64,000 nt of DNA from Cyrtodaria siliqua (taxonomy: Eukaryota; Mollusca; Bivalvia; Adapedonta; Hiatellidae). Made by a program: the position numbers and the translations under genes. Below, in pieces: positions 24,565 to 36,178 of this stretch. The first letter of the stretch is position 1. Each line of letters opens with the position of its first letter. The stretch spans positions 1 to 64,000 of the forward strand of contig JAWPHD010011216.1 in the NCBI GenBank assembly GCA_037043455.1. Reading direction: 5' to 3'. The notes under the pieces were generated by a model, which saw only the letters and a program-made list of their open reading frames with translations, was not told the origin of the DNA and made no database searches.

Positions 24565-25075
24565 AGGGACACTGTCCGTAAGTAAACAGATATTGAGCAT
24601 AAACAAATAACTGACTGACTTTTATTCAGTGAAATGTATACATGAAAACATGAGGATAGACCCTAAGAAGTATGTAGGAATACATTCGTGAGTTTGAAAA
24701 AAAAAAGTTTTAATTATTATATGTAAATAAAGTGGGACCCACAATATTTACCTTTTCTGCGATCACGTGACTTCCATCAGCGCATTAGGTTTTCACCACA
24801 TTATGTATTGCGAAATATGTATAGCCCGCTTAGCTCAGTCGGGAGGGTTGTCGACCACTTTACGCTCACGCACACTATATTATTACGGTGAGTGTAATTT
24901 TAAATTGATCTGCGAGTTTAAACGCACAAAGCGGATTTACTTTTTTTTGTACCGCGATTGAATTCCGTTTAACAATCTTGCTTTTAATTAGTAAATATTC
25001 AATAATGTTTAGAGTGTAATGTTTGCGAACATAATTATTGTGTTTTATAAGCTAAAAGTTACGGACAGTGTCCCT
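24565..25075. mobile_element. TTAA-flanked DNA element (511 bp) with tRNA-like half
   Basis: Terminal inverted repeats are AGGGACACTGTCCGTAA and its complement, with TTAA on both sides (24561-24564, 25076-25079). Neighbouring 97-bp units show the uninterrupted site (TGTATTAATAAG) and so confirm the TTAA duplication. TTAA targets are used by the piggyBac and Kolobok superfamilies. No transposase is present. The interior carries a tRNA-like A-box segment (24822-24870). Confidence 0.93.
24822..24870 (+). pseudogene. tRNA-like 5' half inside TTAA element
   Basis: AGCCCGCTTAGCTCAGTCGG resembles a tRNA acceptor and D-arm with an A-box. No matching T-arm/B-box is found in the expected place. It is a tRNA-derived fragment, not a functional gene. 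Confidence 0.55.
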
Positions 25076-25378
25076 TTAATAAGAATTCCTGTCTTTATAA
25101 AAGTACACTGAACTGTTTAAGTATTCTTGATTCAGTTTGGATTTTGACTGCCATAAAAGGTTTATTGAATTTTATTAATACAAAGAAAGTAAAATTTAAG
25201 ATTTTATAAAAGTACAATGAACTGTTTAAGCGCGCTTGAACCAGTATTGATTTTTCTATTTACTAATTTATGGAACTATTTACTTATGGAACTATTTACT
25301 AACTTATGGAACTATTTACTAACTTAAAGAACTTTTTCAATTTAGATTAATTCAGCTACAAATGCTAAATTCGCTTTA

Positions 25379-25814
25379 AACAGTCTATTAAATCATTTTA
25401 GAATTATTTTTTATTTTTAAAATTTTGTGATTCTTGGTTTCAAGAAACTCATTACTCAATGAGTGATACAAACAGTCTTAATGTGTTTCTCACAGCAATT
25501 AAAAGGCTCATTCAGTTCTGAGAATACACCGAGTTGCATCATAATAAAATGACGGGATGTCATAACAGCATGACGTGATTTCATAATACCAGGGTGTGAT
25601 GTCATAATACCAGAAAGTGATGTCATGATAGAAACAATCAGATGAAAATATGAATGAAGCATTCTGATTGGTTCAGTTATCAAAATTAATTTAAAGCTCA
25701 TTACATTCTCAGAACACACTGAGGTTTTACTGGACATTGAGTAATGAGTTTCTTGAAACCCAGAAACACAAAATTCTAATAATAAAAATACTACAATGAT
25801 TTAATGGACTGTTT
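25379..25814. mobile_element. MITE with ~75-bp TIRs, copy 1
   Basis: Long terminal inverted repeats begin AACAGTCTATTAAATCATT and include GTTTCAAGAAACTCATTACT. The interior has repeated TGACATCA-like motifs (TGATGTCATAATACCAG). A second copy at 27587-28034 lies in the opposite orientation, judged by internal sequence. There is no transposase. Confidence 0.88.
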
Positions 25815-25819
25815 TTAGG

Positions 25820-26240
25820 CACTGCTCCTGTAAACTCTTAAAGGGACTGGGGGTGATTTTAGTGTCATTTTATGAACACTCCTTATTTATTGACCAATAA
25901 TTTGCAATTTTAAAAACTGCTTAAAACATGCATATCTCTGACTTTACTCCTTAGTAAATTGAGTATTTGTTTGTTTCATAAATAGATGCACTAATTATCC
26001 CTCTTTATTATCTAACACTGTGTCAGCAAGCATGATAAAAACGAATGTGAAATACTTGAACTGTTCAGAAATTACTTTTAAGTAAATAAGGTAAAAAGAT
26101 GCAATAATCACCCCACTTGATTATCTAAACCGAGTTATTCAATATTTCTGTAAGTTGTGCATATTACTCCTGCACAAAATGTTTTCTTCTCACAGCCACA
26201 TAGGAATTAATATTAATTATAACTCCCTGAGTTGTCTTTT
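25820..26240. other. Intronic, nothing recognised
   Basis: No supported feature. Confidence 0.4.
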
Positions 26241-26244
26241 ATTA

Positions 26245-26455
26245 ACCCTTTTGATGCCAAATTTCAAATGTTGTCTGCTAAAATTTCAATTCAAACCTTT
26301 CGGTGATATTTTATATATAAAATGTTATGGAAACATTCTTACTGAGTGGCGAACAGTGTAAAACCCGATCAGCTTTCCCATTATGTGCATGCTGATCTGG
26401 GTTTACACTCGTGTAAAAAAAATGTCTTCGCCTGTGGCAGCGGAAGGATTTACAA
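26245..26455. repeat. Dispersed repeat with internal GATCAGC inverted motif
   Basis: Contains GGCGAACAGTGTAAAACCC, then CGATCAGC...GCTGATCTGGGTTTACAC, which fold back on each other (about 26349-26407). It resembles a dispersed bivalve repeat. There is no second copy in the window, so this rests on recognition alone. Confidence 0.45.
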
Positions 26456-26459
26456 TAAA

Positions 26460-27155
26460 TAAACTGAACAGACCATGATGCTCATACATCTTTTATATGA
26501 AATATGGTTTTACTTATTTATAAGTGGATTGACATCTACAATTCTCTCAGATTGCTTTGAGCCCCTTTAAGTAACCTGCTATCAAAATCTGGGGATATTG
26601 GTGCTGTTAAAGTATAAATCTATTGGTGTAAATGTCTGTAGTTCCAGTAGTAGCATTTCAGTAATGTAATTGACTCAAATTAGCCGACAAAGTTAGCATC
26701 TTGTAAGCCAATCTGGGCCAAAGCATACAATATTCTGACGATGGACGAGTTAACACACTGCATTCTTCCACAGGAGAAAAGTTGCTGGCTTCAAATAAAG
26801 CATTAATCTAAGTATTAACATTACTTCGTGGAATAGCATTCCCCGATTCTTTAAATAAAGCCTCTTGTTTTTAGAAGAAATGAAAAAAGTCACACTCGCC
26901 TTTGTTTACACGTTGTCACCAATGTCACAAGCTCAGAAGTTTCGTTGGGACACATGGACACTACTGTGTATAGTTCCGTTTTGAGCTTGCCCCAATGAAT
27001 ACCAGCCATGATTCCTTGAAAAAACTTGAGCAAGAAATGCAGAGCAACTTATACAGGGATGGCAAATGACTCATCTATTACAGGTCACAAATGTAATAAC
27101 AAAATTCCCCGTTTTTATTTCCTTTAAATGTTGCATTTATGCCCTTATTTATCTG
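26460..27155. other. Intronic, nothing recognised
   Basis: No supported feature. Confidence 0.4.
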
Positions 27156-27159
27156 TAAA

Positions 27160-27425
27160 TAAGGGTCCGGCATGTAACAGTGGACAGCACAGCAGACTTG
27201 GATTCCAGAGATCACTGGCTCAAGCCTCAGTGGGGTCTTCAGTGTGTCCTTGGGAAATGCACTTTCCCTTAGCTTGCATGTCAGATGGAGATGTAAAACT
27301 GGCTGTCCTGTCTACTCTCTGAGCATGTTAAAGAACCATACAAAGCAATTTGATAATGAAATATGGGCAGAGTTCCGCTGATTCTAGTGTTTCCTTCCCC
27401 TCCCTCTGTGGCTACGATATATTAT
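27160..27425 (+). mobile_element. tRNA-derived SINE (family A), diverged copy
   Basis: The head resembles that of the 5815-6130 copy (CTTGGATTCCAGAGATCACT). The body shares GTGTCCTTGGGAAATGCACT and GAGCATGTTAAAGAACCATA with 21481-21800. It is more diverged and so older. Confidence 0.75.
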
Positions 27426-27586
27426 TAATGGGCCATTATACAAAAAATTATTACCTTATTTGTCATTACCGGTAATTTGTATATTACTTTTTTTAATTTT
27501 TATTTTATAATTACCATTACTTTACCATCCATCATCCTTTCGGGTTTATACATGTAAAAGTCTCAATGCCTCGTTCATTCATTTAT

Positions 27587-28034
27587 AACAGTCTATTAAA
27601 TCATTTTAGAATTATTTTATTATTAGAATTTTGGGGTTTTGGGTTTCAAGAAACTCATTACTCGATGTCCAGTAAAACCGCAGTGTGTTCTGAGAATGTA
27701 ATGAGCTTTAAATCAACTGGTTTCATTGGTCCAATTTTTATCACTGAACCAATCAGAATTCATATTTTCATTTAGTTGTTTCTATCATGACATCACTTTC
27801 TGGTATTATGACATCATGTCATGCTTTATTATGTCATCATTTCATGCTATTATGACATCACGTCATACTATTATGATGCAACTCAGTGTGTTCTCAGAAC
27901 TGAATGAGCCTTTTAATTGTGGTGAGAAACAGATTAAGACTGTTTGTATCACTCATTGAGTAATGAGTTTCTTGAAACCAAGAATCACAAAATTCTAAAA
28001 ATAAAATAATTTTAAAATGATTTAATAGATTGTT
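27587..28034. mobile_element. MITE with ~75-bp TIRs, copy 2 (inverted)
   Basis: Same termini as 25379-25814. The interior is inverted: the GTCCAGTAAAACC end lies on the left here and on the right in copy 1. Confidence 0.87.
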
Positions 28035-28097
28035 TTATATGCCAACTATGATATTTCACCAGGCCACTACTACCACACAAATTACAATACTGTTATT

Positions 28098-28478
28098 AGG
28101 CCTCTTTTTTTTTAATAACTTGGTTTACGGATCCGCCGAGCCTAATTTTCCCGTTTTGGAAAAATAAAATTGTACTTTTCACTTTTTTTTTTTTTTATTA
28201 TTTTTTTTTTCCTTTTTTTTTTCCCCACTCGTGTCAAGGACATGCTCGGTTATCTAAAGTATGCTATTAAGCATGGATTTCGATAGGGATCTACGAAAAG
28301 TGATGTTCGATTTTTGATTCTCTCCTCCTTTTTGACTTAAAACGTCAACATTTTGCTTGTAATTTTTTCTCTCAATTTCGCCCCCGAGTAATTTTATTTT
28401 TATTTTTATTTCGACCTCCTGACGTAATTTTTTCAGAAAAAATCCGTAAACCAAGTCATTAAAAAAAAAAGGCCTTAG
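28098..28478. mobile_element. DNA element with TAACTTGGTTTACGGAT termini
   Basis: The left end AGGCCTCTTT...TAATAACTTGGTTTACGGAT is inverted at the right (ATCCGTAAACCAAGTCATTA...AAAGGCCTT). Both ends carry matching T/A homopolymers. The interior is T-rich and non-coding. Confidence 0.82.
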
Positions 28479-28479
28479 G

Positions 28480-29370
28480 ATGAAAGCTAATTTCTTACCA
28501 GTCTAATTTACAGGAAAAAAATCCCACACACATATATCATTAAAAACAACAGTTACTGCTCTCTCTCTCAAACAATGCCATATTAATTACATAAAACACA
28601 CAGACACTGACAGTTAGCCTGTTTCTCCTGTAAACCAGACTATCTGTTCTGTTTCCTTCTCATCCTAAATAAACTGAAGTTTTATTAATGAAATGGTCAC
28701 AACCTAGCCCTAGGCTCGTCCTGTCTTTATGTGTCACACGGTGTCCAGTCAACTAGGGTCGTTTCCTGCTGAGAAATATGCACCTTTCTATTTTTTTAAT
28801 GTAGAAAAGAGAGAGGTTTATAAAAACACCTGAATCAAAATGAAGACATTACTAAACTTGCATGTTTGTATACGACCTTCTTAATTAATACAAAACAAAA
28901 ACTAATATGACTTCAGATATGTACAGCTCAACATTTTGCATTTTTAACATGCTCATGTTGTCTTGAACTATAATAAGTCATTAAAGTGCGACAAAAATTA
29001 CATTTCTATGGGTGAAAGATTGGGATTTCTCAGTGAAAGAATATTCAAAATCGCTAAATATTAATAACTAACCCCGAACGCAAAAATAACTAACTGTGGT
29101 GTTGAATGAATGAATGACTGAACGGTAATTAACAGCACGTCGACACATAAATAGGTCATATTGTGCGCAAAAAACGACAAAAGATGAAAAATTAAGTAGT
29201 AATTAAAAGTTAATGTAAATATATAAAGACAAAACTATTAAAAAACAAGGGTGTTGAGTCATGACGTCAATAATGTGTTGGTAACGTCGACATCATCTGC
29301 CGATAGTGCTAAATAAAGCAACTAATTCTGGTTAAAATCATATAAAAAATGTAACTAATAGATTATTTTA
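28480..29370. other. Intronic, little recognised
   Basis: The only pairing I found is 29097-29166, the inverted match to 15485-15548. No gene. Confidence 0.4.
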
Positions 29371-29377
29371 CTGTTGT

Positions 29378-29477
29378 GATCGATTATATGGAAATCCTTC
29401 ACTCGATGGTAGGTGTGTGTTGTTTTTTAAAGAACCACACACCTATCATCTCGTGAAGGATTTCCCTATAATCGATC
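29378..29477. repeat. 100-bp hairpin (42-bp arms)
   Basis: Arms 29378-29420 and 29435-29477 are complementary with about four mismatches (GATCGATTATA, GGAAATCCTTCAC, AGGTGTGTG) around a 14-nt T/A loop. The right arm runs directly into the 44-bp array. Confidence 0.88.
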
Positions 29478-29720
29478 CCAGCATTTCAATAATCTCTATA
29501 TAATATACAGTCAAGCCGATCCCAGCATTTCAATAATCTCTATATAATATACAGTCAGACTGATCCCAGCATTTAAATAATCTCTATATAATATACAGTC
29601 AAGCCGATCCCAGCATTTCAATAATCTCTATATAATATACAGTCAGACTGATCCCAGCATTTAAATAATCTCTATATAATATACCTCTATATAATATACC
29701 TCTATATAATATACAGACAA
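29474..29720. repeat. 44-bp minisatellite (88-bp dimer)
   Basis: Units start GATCCCAGCATTTCAATAAT and end CAGTCAAGCC or CAGTCAGACT in alternation, giving an 88-bp dimer. The end shrinks to CTCTATATAATATAC triplets. Confidence 0.9.
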
Positions 29721-29829
29721 ACCATCTCTAGAGACCACCTCTATTAAGATTTAAAACAGGACGTCAGCAGACTTAGACAGATATATCAATAACATGGGTC
29801 CTATCAAATTGGGATTTAGAACAGAAAAA

Positions 29830-30555
29830 CAACATGACATGTGACACAACAGTGAAGAACAGTCTTTCCATGCACCAACATTTCCATGTGCAATGTTATG
29901 CAATAACATGGGATTCAGAACAGCAATTCCATGTGCAATGTTGCACAACAACATGGGATTCAAAACAGCACTTCCATGTGCAATGTTGCACAATAACATG
30001 GGATTCAGAACAGCACTTCCTTGTGCATTTTTTGCACAACAACATGGGATTTAGAACAGCCCTTCCATGTGCAATGTCACACAATAACGTGGGATTCAGA
30101 ACAGCCCTTCCATATGTGCCCTTCCATGTGCAATGTTGCACAACAACATGGGATTCAAAACAGCACTTCCATGTGCAATGTTGCACAACAACATGGGATT
30201 CAGAACAGCCCTTCCATGTGCAATGTTGCACAACAACATGGGATTCAGAACAGCACTTCAATGTGCAATGTTGCACAACAACATGGGATTCAGTACAGCA
30301 ATTCCATGTGCAATGTTATACAACAACATGGGATTCAGTACAGCAATTAGACCAGCAATTCCATGTGCAATGTTATACAACAACATGGGATTCAATATAG
30401 CAATTCCATGTGCAATGTTATACAACAACATGGGATTCAGTACAGCAATTCCATGTGCAATGTTATACAACAACATGGGATTCAGTACAGCAATTCCATG
30501 TGCAATGTTATACAACAACATGGGATTCAGTACAGCAATTCCATGTGCAACCCTC
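29830..30555. repeat. 45-bp minisatellite, open in several frames
   Basis: The unit contains TTCCATGTGCAATGTTGCAC and AACAACATGGGATTCAGAAC, in about 16 copies. As 45 is divisible by three, long frames stay open on both strands (plus 29834-30400 and 30133-30594; minus 29896-30276 and 30258-30626). Openness on both strands in several frames indicates minisatellite, not protein. Each unit carries the palindrome TGTGCAATGTTGCACA; right-hand copies carry GTTATAC instead of GTTGCAC, which breaks it. Confidence 0.93.
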
Positions 30556-30629
30556 CTCTCAAAAGAAAGGAAAAAACAACTGGATTTTTTTTGATTTTTT
30601 TCTACGCTGCAAGTTTGAATCGCCATTTA

Positions 30630-32025
30630 CAAAAAAAACATCAGAAAATTGCCCGAGTAAAAAATAGACTGAACGATAGGCAAATACTAAGCACAATATA
30701 TCGATAGACTCATTCATCCAATCAAAATCACTGTTAGAATTATTATAACATATCAACGCATTTCATTGGACAGTGGCATATACAGACAAAATGGACGACT
30801 GGTGGCTGCAATTAGGTACACTATGTTGATGGCCAAAAACAAATGCATTCGTCATTTGTTAAGATAAGTAAAGACTGCAGCAAATCCGTGACCTGCGGGA
30901 ACAATTTTGGCACAGTTAGGTCAATATGTACACCATGCTTCCAGAACGGCAAAGAACCATCCACCAGAAACAGACGAGGCAAGAAACCCTATTCTGATCA
31001 TTTGAACTAAACACTGTACAAAACTAAACATTTTACAAACAATCGGTTTTGCAAAATGTGTCTAAAATTGAAAGTTGCAAAATGCTCACAAATTTGTGAA
31101 ACTGTATTATTGTTTATTCCATGTATATTGTTCAGAACGATTTTATTTTATTCAAATTATATTTAGTATTTTACTTAAATATAATCCGGCAAGCATAGTT
31201 CATCTTCTGTTTTTTTATTGTGATCATTTTAATAGTTCCGATACACCGTTTTAATCACGTAGGTGGGTTTAGACAGCCACACAAGGATTTGTCAAAAAGT
31301 TAAAAAAATGTCAGATATAATGTCAGATACTTTTAAAGTATATATAAACAAATATTTTGCATGTTTTATTTTTTTGTTTACTGAAAAACAAAGTTTGACA
31401 AAAAGGTTAATCAAAAAGGTGCTATCAGTATGTATTTTCACATAATAATTTGTGTTTTCCGACCAAACAATAAAATCATTGAAATCAAACGGAATTTTAT
31501 TTTATTTTTTTTCCCTCCTCCTACATCCCACATTCATGGATCCTGGCCGTTCCTAAAACATAGAACCAAAAAACAAAAGCCTTAGTGACTTAACAGGTCG
31601 ACTAAACTGTGTATAATCTTGACACCAAAATAAGACAACTGTACAATTAGGGGGTTAGAAGACATTTAAACCTATAAACTTGTGCCAAGTCTGGCTAATT
31701 GTGCAACCAACCTAACAATTACTTAATGGGTAATTTACAACTGGACTGAATGACAAAGACACAGATCTTAATCAAATATTTTAGAAAACTTTAACCCAAA
31801 AGTTGGTAATAATAATACTATGTAACTAAAGTAAACACTGCAAACCAGGAATAACACAATTATATATTCCTACAATATAGTTTACTTACTTATTTTTTTT
31901 CTTTATCTATTACATGAATGTTTTTTTAATTCATATTGGAGCAGCAGGGAAGGAAATGATACTTTTTTTAAATATCCTTTAAGACTTTGAAGCTATGCTA
32001 TAAAAGGTCCAAACAACTGTATCAT
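30630..32025. other. Intronic, nothing recognised
   Basis: No supported gene, RNA or repeat. Confidence 0.4.
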
Positions 32026-32032
32026 TTGTGTG

Positions 32033-32118
32033 TAAAAACTGTCTCCTTCTCTGAATCTCAGCCCATCACGTATTTTGATACGTGATTGACTGAGATTCAG
32101 AGAAGGAGACAGTTTTTA
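32033..32118. repeat. 86-bp near-perfect hairpin
   Basis: Arms 32033-32061 and 32090-32118 are exact 29-bp reverse complements (CTGTCTCCTTCTCTGAATCT core). An inner stem ATCACGTA/TACGTGAT follows and closes on a tiny loop. The size resembles a microRNA precursor, but such perfect pairing fits a fold-back MITE better. It ends 17 bp before the MITE at 32136. Confidence 0.93.
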
Positions 32119-32135
32119 TATTTTCCCTATATAAC

Positions 32136-32450
32136 AGTTATAGGACTGACCCGAGATTCCTCTGTTTATTGTTTAAAGCAGGGCATCAATTATCTGACAG
32201 TAGATAGGCACATTTAAAAAATTAGAAATAAGTTGGTGTAACAAAATGCTATCTGCAAATAGAGATAAGGCAGTGATATATACTTCTTACATTTAATTCT
32301 GCATGGACAAAGTTTTAGCTCGTTAGCTGGCATGTTAGGTGATTTATTGTCATTTTATTGACCTCATGCTGGGTGCCGACACGAAGCTGATTCAAATGTA
32401 ACTTGAGCTGAGTAAAAACTACTACAGGTTTTCGGGTCAGTCCTATAACT
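32136..32450. mobile_element. MITE, AGTTATAGGACTG family, copy 2
   Basis: Same termini and body as 3713-4089, with an internal deletion of about 60 bp near the left end. Confidence 0.87.
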
Positions 32451-32589
32451 GATAACTTAAATTTATGTAAAATTGATTCTGATGTTAATAATTATTGGAT
32501 GGCAAAAAAAAAAAAACAGAGCTGAGAATCAGATCGTCCCAAAGAACAAGCATAATATGAAAGTATACACTAACAGCGCACTCGTCGTT

Positions 32590-33010
32590 CAAGGCATTGT
32601 TAATTTATTGGGAATCTAAGCCGAAAAAGAGGTATAACCGAACTAGAAGCACATCTCTTTGAGTTCTTTTCATGACAGTTATTACATGTGTGAAGTTTCA
32701 TTGAATTCTTTAAACGGGATTTTGAGATATGATGAAACATGAACAACTAAGTTGAAAAAAAGAGGCATAATTCTGCTTAGTTGCCTCTATGAGTTTCTTT
32801 TATGTCAAAGAATACAAGTCATGTGTATCCGTCAAGGGTTTTCAGAGAAAAATTATATTTTATATTAAAAAGTAACAAAAGGGCCATAATTCTACTTAAA
32901 GCACAGCAGTTAAGGCACTTGTCTCTATTTGTTCCTCTTACAAAAGTGAATAAACGTGTAGTTTCATTGTATTTCTTTAATCGGGATCTATTTACGTGAG
33001 CTGAATGTAT
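32590..33010. repeat. Dispersed repeat, partial match to 40209-40370
   Basis: TTTATTGGGAATCTAAGCCGA, then GTGAAGTTTCATTGAATTC and GGGCCATAATTCTACTTAAA. Similar strings occur at 40209-40370. Boundaries are not resolved. Confidence 0.5.
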
Positions 33011-33347
33011 AAGGTTAGCCGCTGCTGAGCCAAGTAGAATAGTTTGCATTTTCTTCGAAAAGTCAAGCTAAAAAGGTTATTGAATTGATATGGTAAAATA
33101 TTACTTGGAGCTCGTTGTTTTGGCGCCATCCAGTTCAATAACCTATAATACCTGGTGGTAGCTGGCTTACAGGCATTTATTTATTATGTAACATTAGCAA
33201 TATTTGGCCTTTAAATATCATTTCCCAGTCTGTTGTGCCAGGCGGGGGAACTATAAACCTTAGGATTATAAACACCCCCGCGCCGAGTATCAACATCTTC
33301 CAAAAAGAATACAATAAGCAAAAATCAAATGTCAGTTGTTTTTTTAA

Positions 33348-35293
33348 GGGACACACGGCAATCTTGTCCTGTTTATCAAGCATCGAAATTAGCGGCTCAA
33401 TTTATCTATCCAGTATCATTTTGACTTAAACCTGCATGCATATAATTAACTAGAATGTTGAGTTACCATTTTTTGATCTTACTCAATGCGTAATGGGTGC
33501 AATATAATTAACAGTTAATAATATGCAAAAATAATTAACTTTATACTATTCTTATAATTAGTACTAATGATTGAACACATGCAAGTTATGAAGAACAAGA
33601 GGTCAATGACCTTGAAGCTCTACTGATAGGTTTTGATAGCTAGATCAGCATTTCTGTGAAGTTTCATGAAAATCTGTCAAGTAGTTTCAGAGGAGTAGTC
33701 GCTACAAGTTTTTATTATATAACTCTATGTAAACAAAGATGACCGCTGGCAGCCATGTTTAATGTTGAATCAAAATGATTTTCAACAGGGACGAACATCA
33801 AGTCATGCTGATCATTTTAGAAATAGTCTCATATAGTTGTCAAGAAGTAGTCGCTACAAATTTGTTTTTTAAAAATCTATTTTTAGCCATGGCGGCCATC
33901 TTGAATTTCCAGCTGACCTGAAATTTTGCTAAGATCAACTAGACATCAAGAGCAACATGTCTGTTAAGTTTCATGAAAATCCTTCATGTAGTTTTAAAGA
34001 AGTAGTCGCTACAAGTTTTTACCATATAACTCTATATAAACAAAGATCGCCACTGGCAGCCATGTTTAATGACAAAAGGACCAACATCATGTCATGCTGA
34101 TCATTTTAGAAAAAGTCCCATATCAATATCACTTTTTCAAGAAGAAGGTGCTTCAAGCTTGTTAATTTTTCAGAAAATCTATTTTTAGCCGTGACGGGCA
34201 TCTTGAATTTCCGGCTGTCCTGAAATTTTGCTAAGATAGATTAGACATCAACAGCAACCTTCCTGTGAAGTTTCATGAAAATCTGTCAAGTAGTTTCAGA
34301 GGAGTAGTTGCTACACACTTTGACTTTATAACTCCATGTAAACTAAGATGTCCGCTGGCAGCCATGTTTAACATTGAATCAAAATGATTTTCGACAATGA
34401 CCAACATCATGTCATGCTGATCATTTTAGAAAAAGTCCCATAATATCACTTATAGTTTTCAAGAAGTAGTCGCTACAATTTTTTTTTTTAATTTATTTTT
34501 AGCTGTGCTGGCCATCTTGAATTGCCGGCCATCCTGAAATTTTGCTAGGATTAAATAGACATCAAGAGCAACATTCCTGTGAAGTTTCATGAAACTCCGT
34601 CAAGTAGTTTCACATGAGTAGTCGCTACAAGTTTTTATTATATAACTCTTATGTAAACAAAGATGGCCGCTGGCGGTCATGTTTAACGGCGTAAAAGAAT
34701 TTTCAAAAGCATGTCATGTTGATCATTTTAGAAAAAGTCCCATATCAATATCACTTATAGTTTTCAAGAAGCAGTAGCTACATACTTGTTTTTTAAAGAT
34801 TTATTTTTAGCTGTGGCAGCCATCTTGAACTTCCGGCCAACCTGAAATTTTGCTAGGATCAATTAGACATCAAGAGCAACATTTCTGTGAAGTTTCATAA
34901 AAGTTTCAGAGGAGTAGTCGCTACAAGTTTTTACTATATTACTCTATGTAAAAAAAAGCCATGTTTAACGTCGAATCAAAATGATTTTCCACAGGAACCA
35001 ACATCATGTCATGCTGATCATTTTAGAAAAATTCCTATATCAATATCACTTAAAGTTTTCAAGATGTAGGTGCTACAAACTTTTTTTTTAAAAATCTATT
35101 TTTAGCCTTGGATTTCACATCAATGTGAATTTTCAACTAGACATCATGGGCAACATTCCTGTAAAGTTTCATGAAAATCCATCTAGTAGTTTCAGAGGAG
35201 TAGTCGCTACAAAAACGTTGACGGACCGACACCGCACTACGGTATAAGCTCTTTGATCAGTAGAGCGAAAAATAAAGATTGCCATGTGTCCCT
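33348..35293. mobile_element. TTAA-flanked element split by a Helentron-like insertion
   Basis: The left end GGGACACACGGCAATCTTG follows TTAA (33344-33347). The right end AGATTGCCATGTGTCCCT precedes TTAA. The left ~245 bp match the short relative at 56167-56427. The Helentron-like element at 33594-35270 sits where the relative reads through, so it came second. Confidence 0.82.
33594..35270 (+). mobile_element. Helentron-like non-autonomous element, family 1, copy B
   Basis: Begins ACAAGAGGTCAATGACC and ends GATCAGTAGAGCG then AAAAA. It has about five degenerate ~300-bp internal units (AGTAGTCGCTACAAG, GGCAGCCATGTTTA, TCATGTCATGCTGATCATTT). It is longer than copy A because it carries more units. 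There is no Rep/helicase. Confidence 0.68.
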
Positions 35294-35654
35294 TTAAAAT
35301 AGTTTGCAACTATACCATAACTTTCAATCAAATGTCACAGCTTTGTTTGCACATTGTTCAAAGAAAATAAAACATCAACAAAGAGAGTATGTGTATCTTC
35401 TAAATTTGTCTTTTTAACATTATTTTTATTATTTTAATAACATTCTCAAATGTGTAACATTCTGCACTGCTAAAGCTAGCACTGTTTAGCCTGTGTCATA
35501 GGTTGGATCCAGGAGCCTTCACGCATGTAAAACTATAGTTGATAGAAATTCAATGTAGAGCCAGGTATCCTGTCTTTATCTCTGGAAGCAGTTCTAAATT
35601 GCCTAAATAAATGTTTTCTTCCAAAAGAACTAGCAATATCAATCTTTTCATTTT

Positions 35655-36055
35655 CATCACAATATATGAAATGAGACCAGATCATTGATCATATGAGACC
35701 AGAGACCAGGCAATTGATCATATGAGACCAGAGACCATTGCTCATATAATACCAGACCATTGATCATATGAAACCAGACCACTGATCATATGAGACCAGA
35801 CTATTGATAATATGAGACCAGGCCACTAATCATATGAGACCTGAAACTATTGCTCATCTGATAGACCACTGATCATATAGGACAGACTATTTATCCAATG
35901 AGACCAGACCACTGATCATATAAGACCAGGCTACTGATGAGACCACATCACTAATCATATGAGACCAGACCACTGATCATAATTATGAGACCAGACCACA
36001 AATCATATCTGACCAGACCATTGATCAGATGAGACCAGACCATTTGATCATTCAT
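35655..36055. repeat. ~22-bp minisatellite
   Basis: Degenerate copies of ACCAGACCACTGATCATATG AG; each contains the palindrome-like TGATCATATGA. Confidence 0.88.
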
Positions 36056-36178
36056 ATTTTAAACCAACATTCAAATATATTCAAAATATCTGACTCTGTA
36101 AAACATGGTTCTTTACATGCACGACAGCCAAACTATTTTTATATTGAAAACATTAGTCTCTAAAATCCAGAGAAAAGC

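Larger units (their letters stand above)
24364..25240. repeat. 97-bp tandem repeat, third unit split by an insertion
   Basis: Units begin TATTAATAAGAATTC and continue CTTTATAAAAGTACATTGAA. They lie at about 24364-24460 and 24461-24557. The third starts at 24558, is interrupted by the element at 24565-25075, and resumes at 25076. A fourth, degenerate unit follows to about 25240. Confidence 0.88.

Noticed and set aside
29834..30400. 188-codon repeat protein
   Set aside because: 45-bp minisatellite open in several frames on both strands; no flanking coding sequence.
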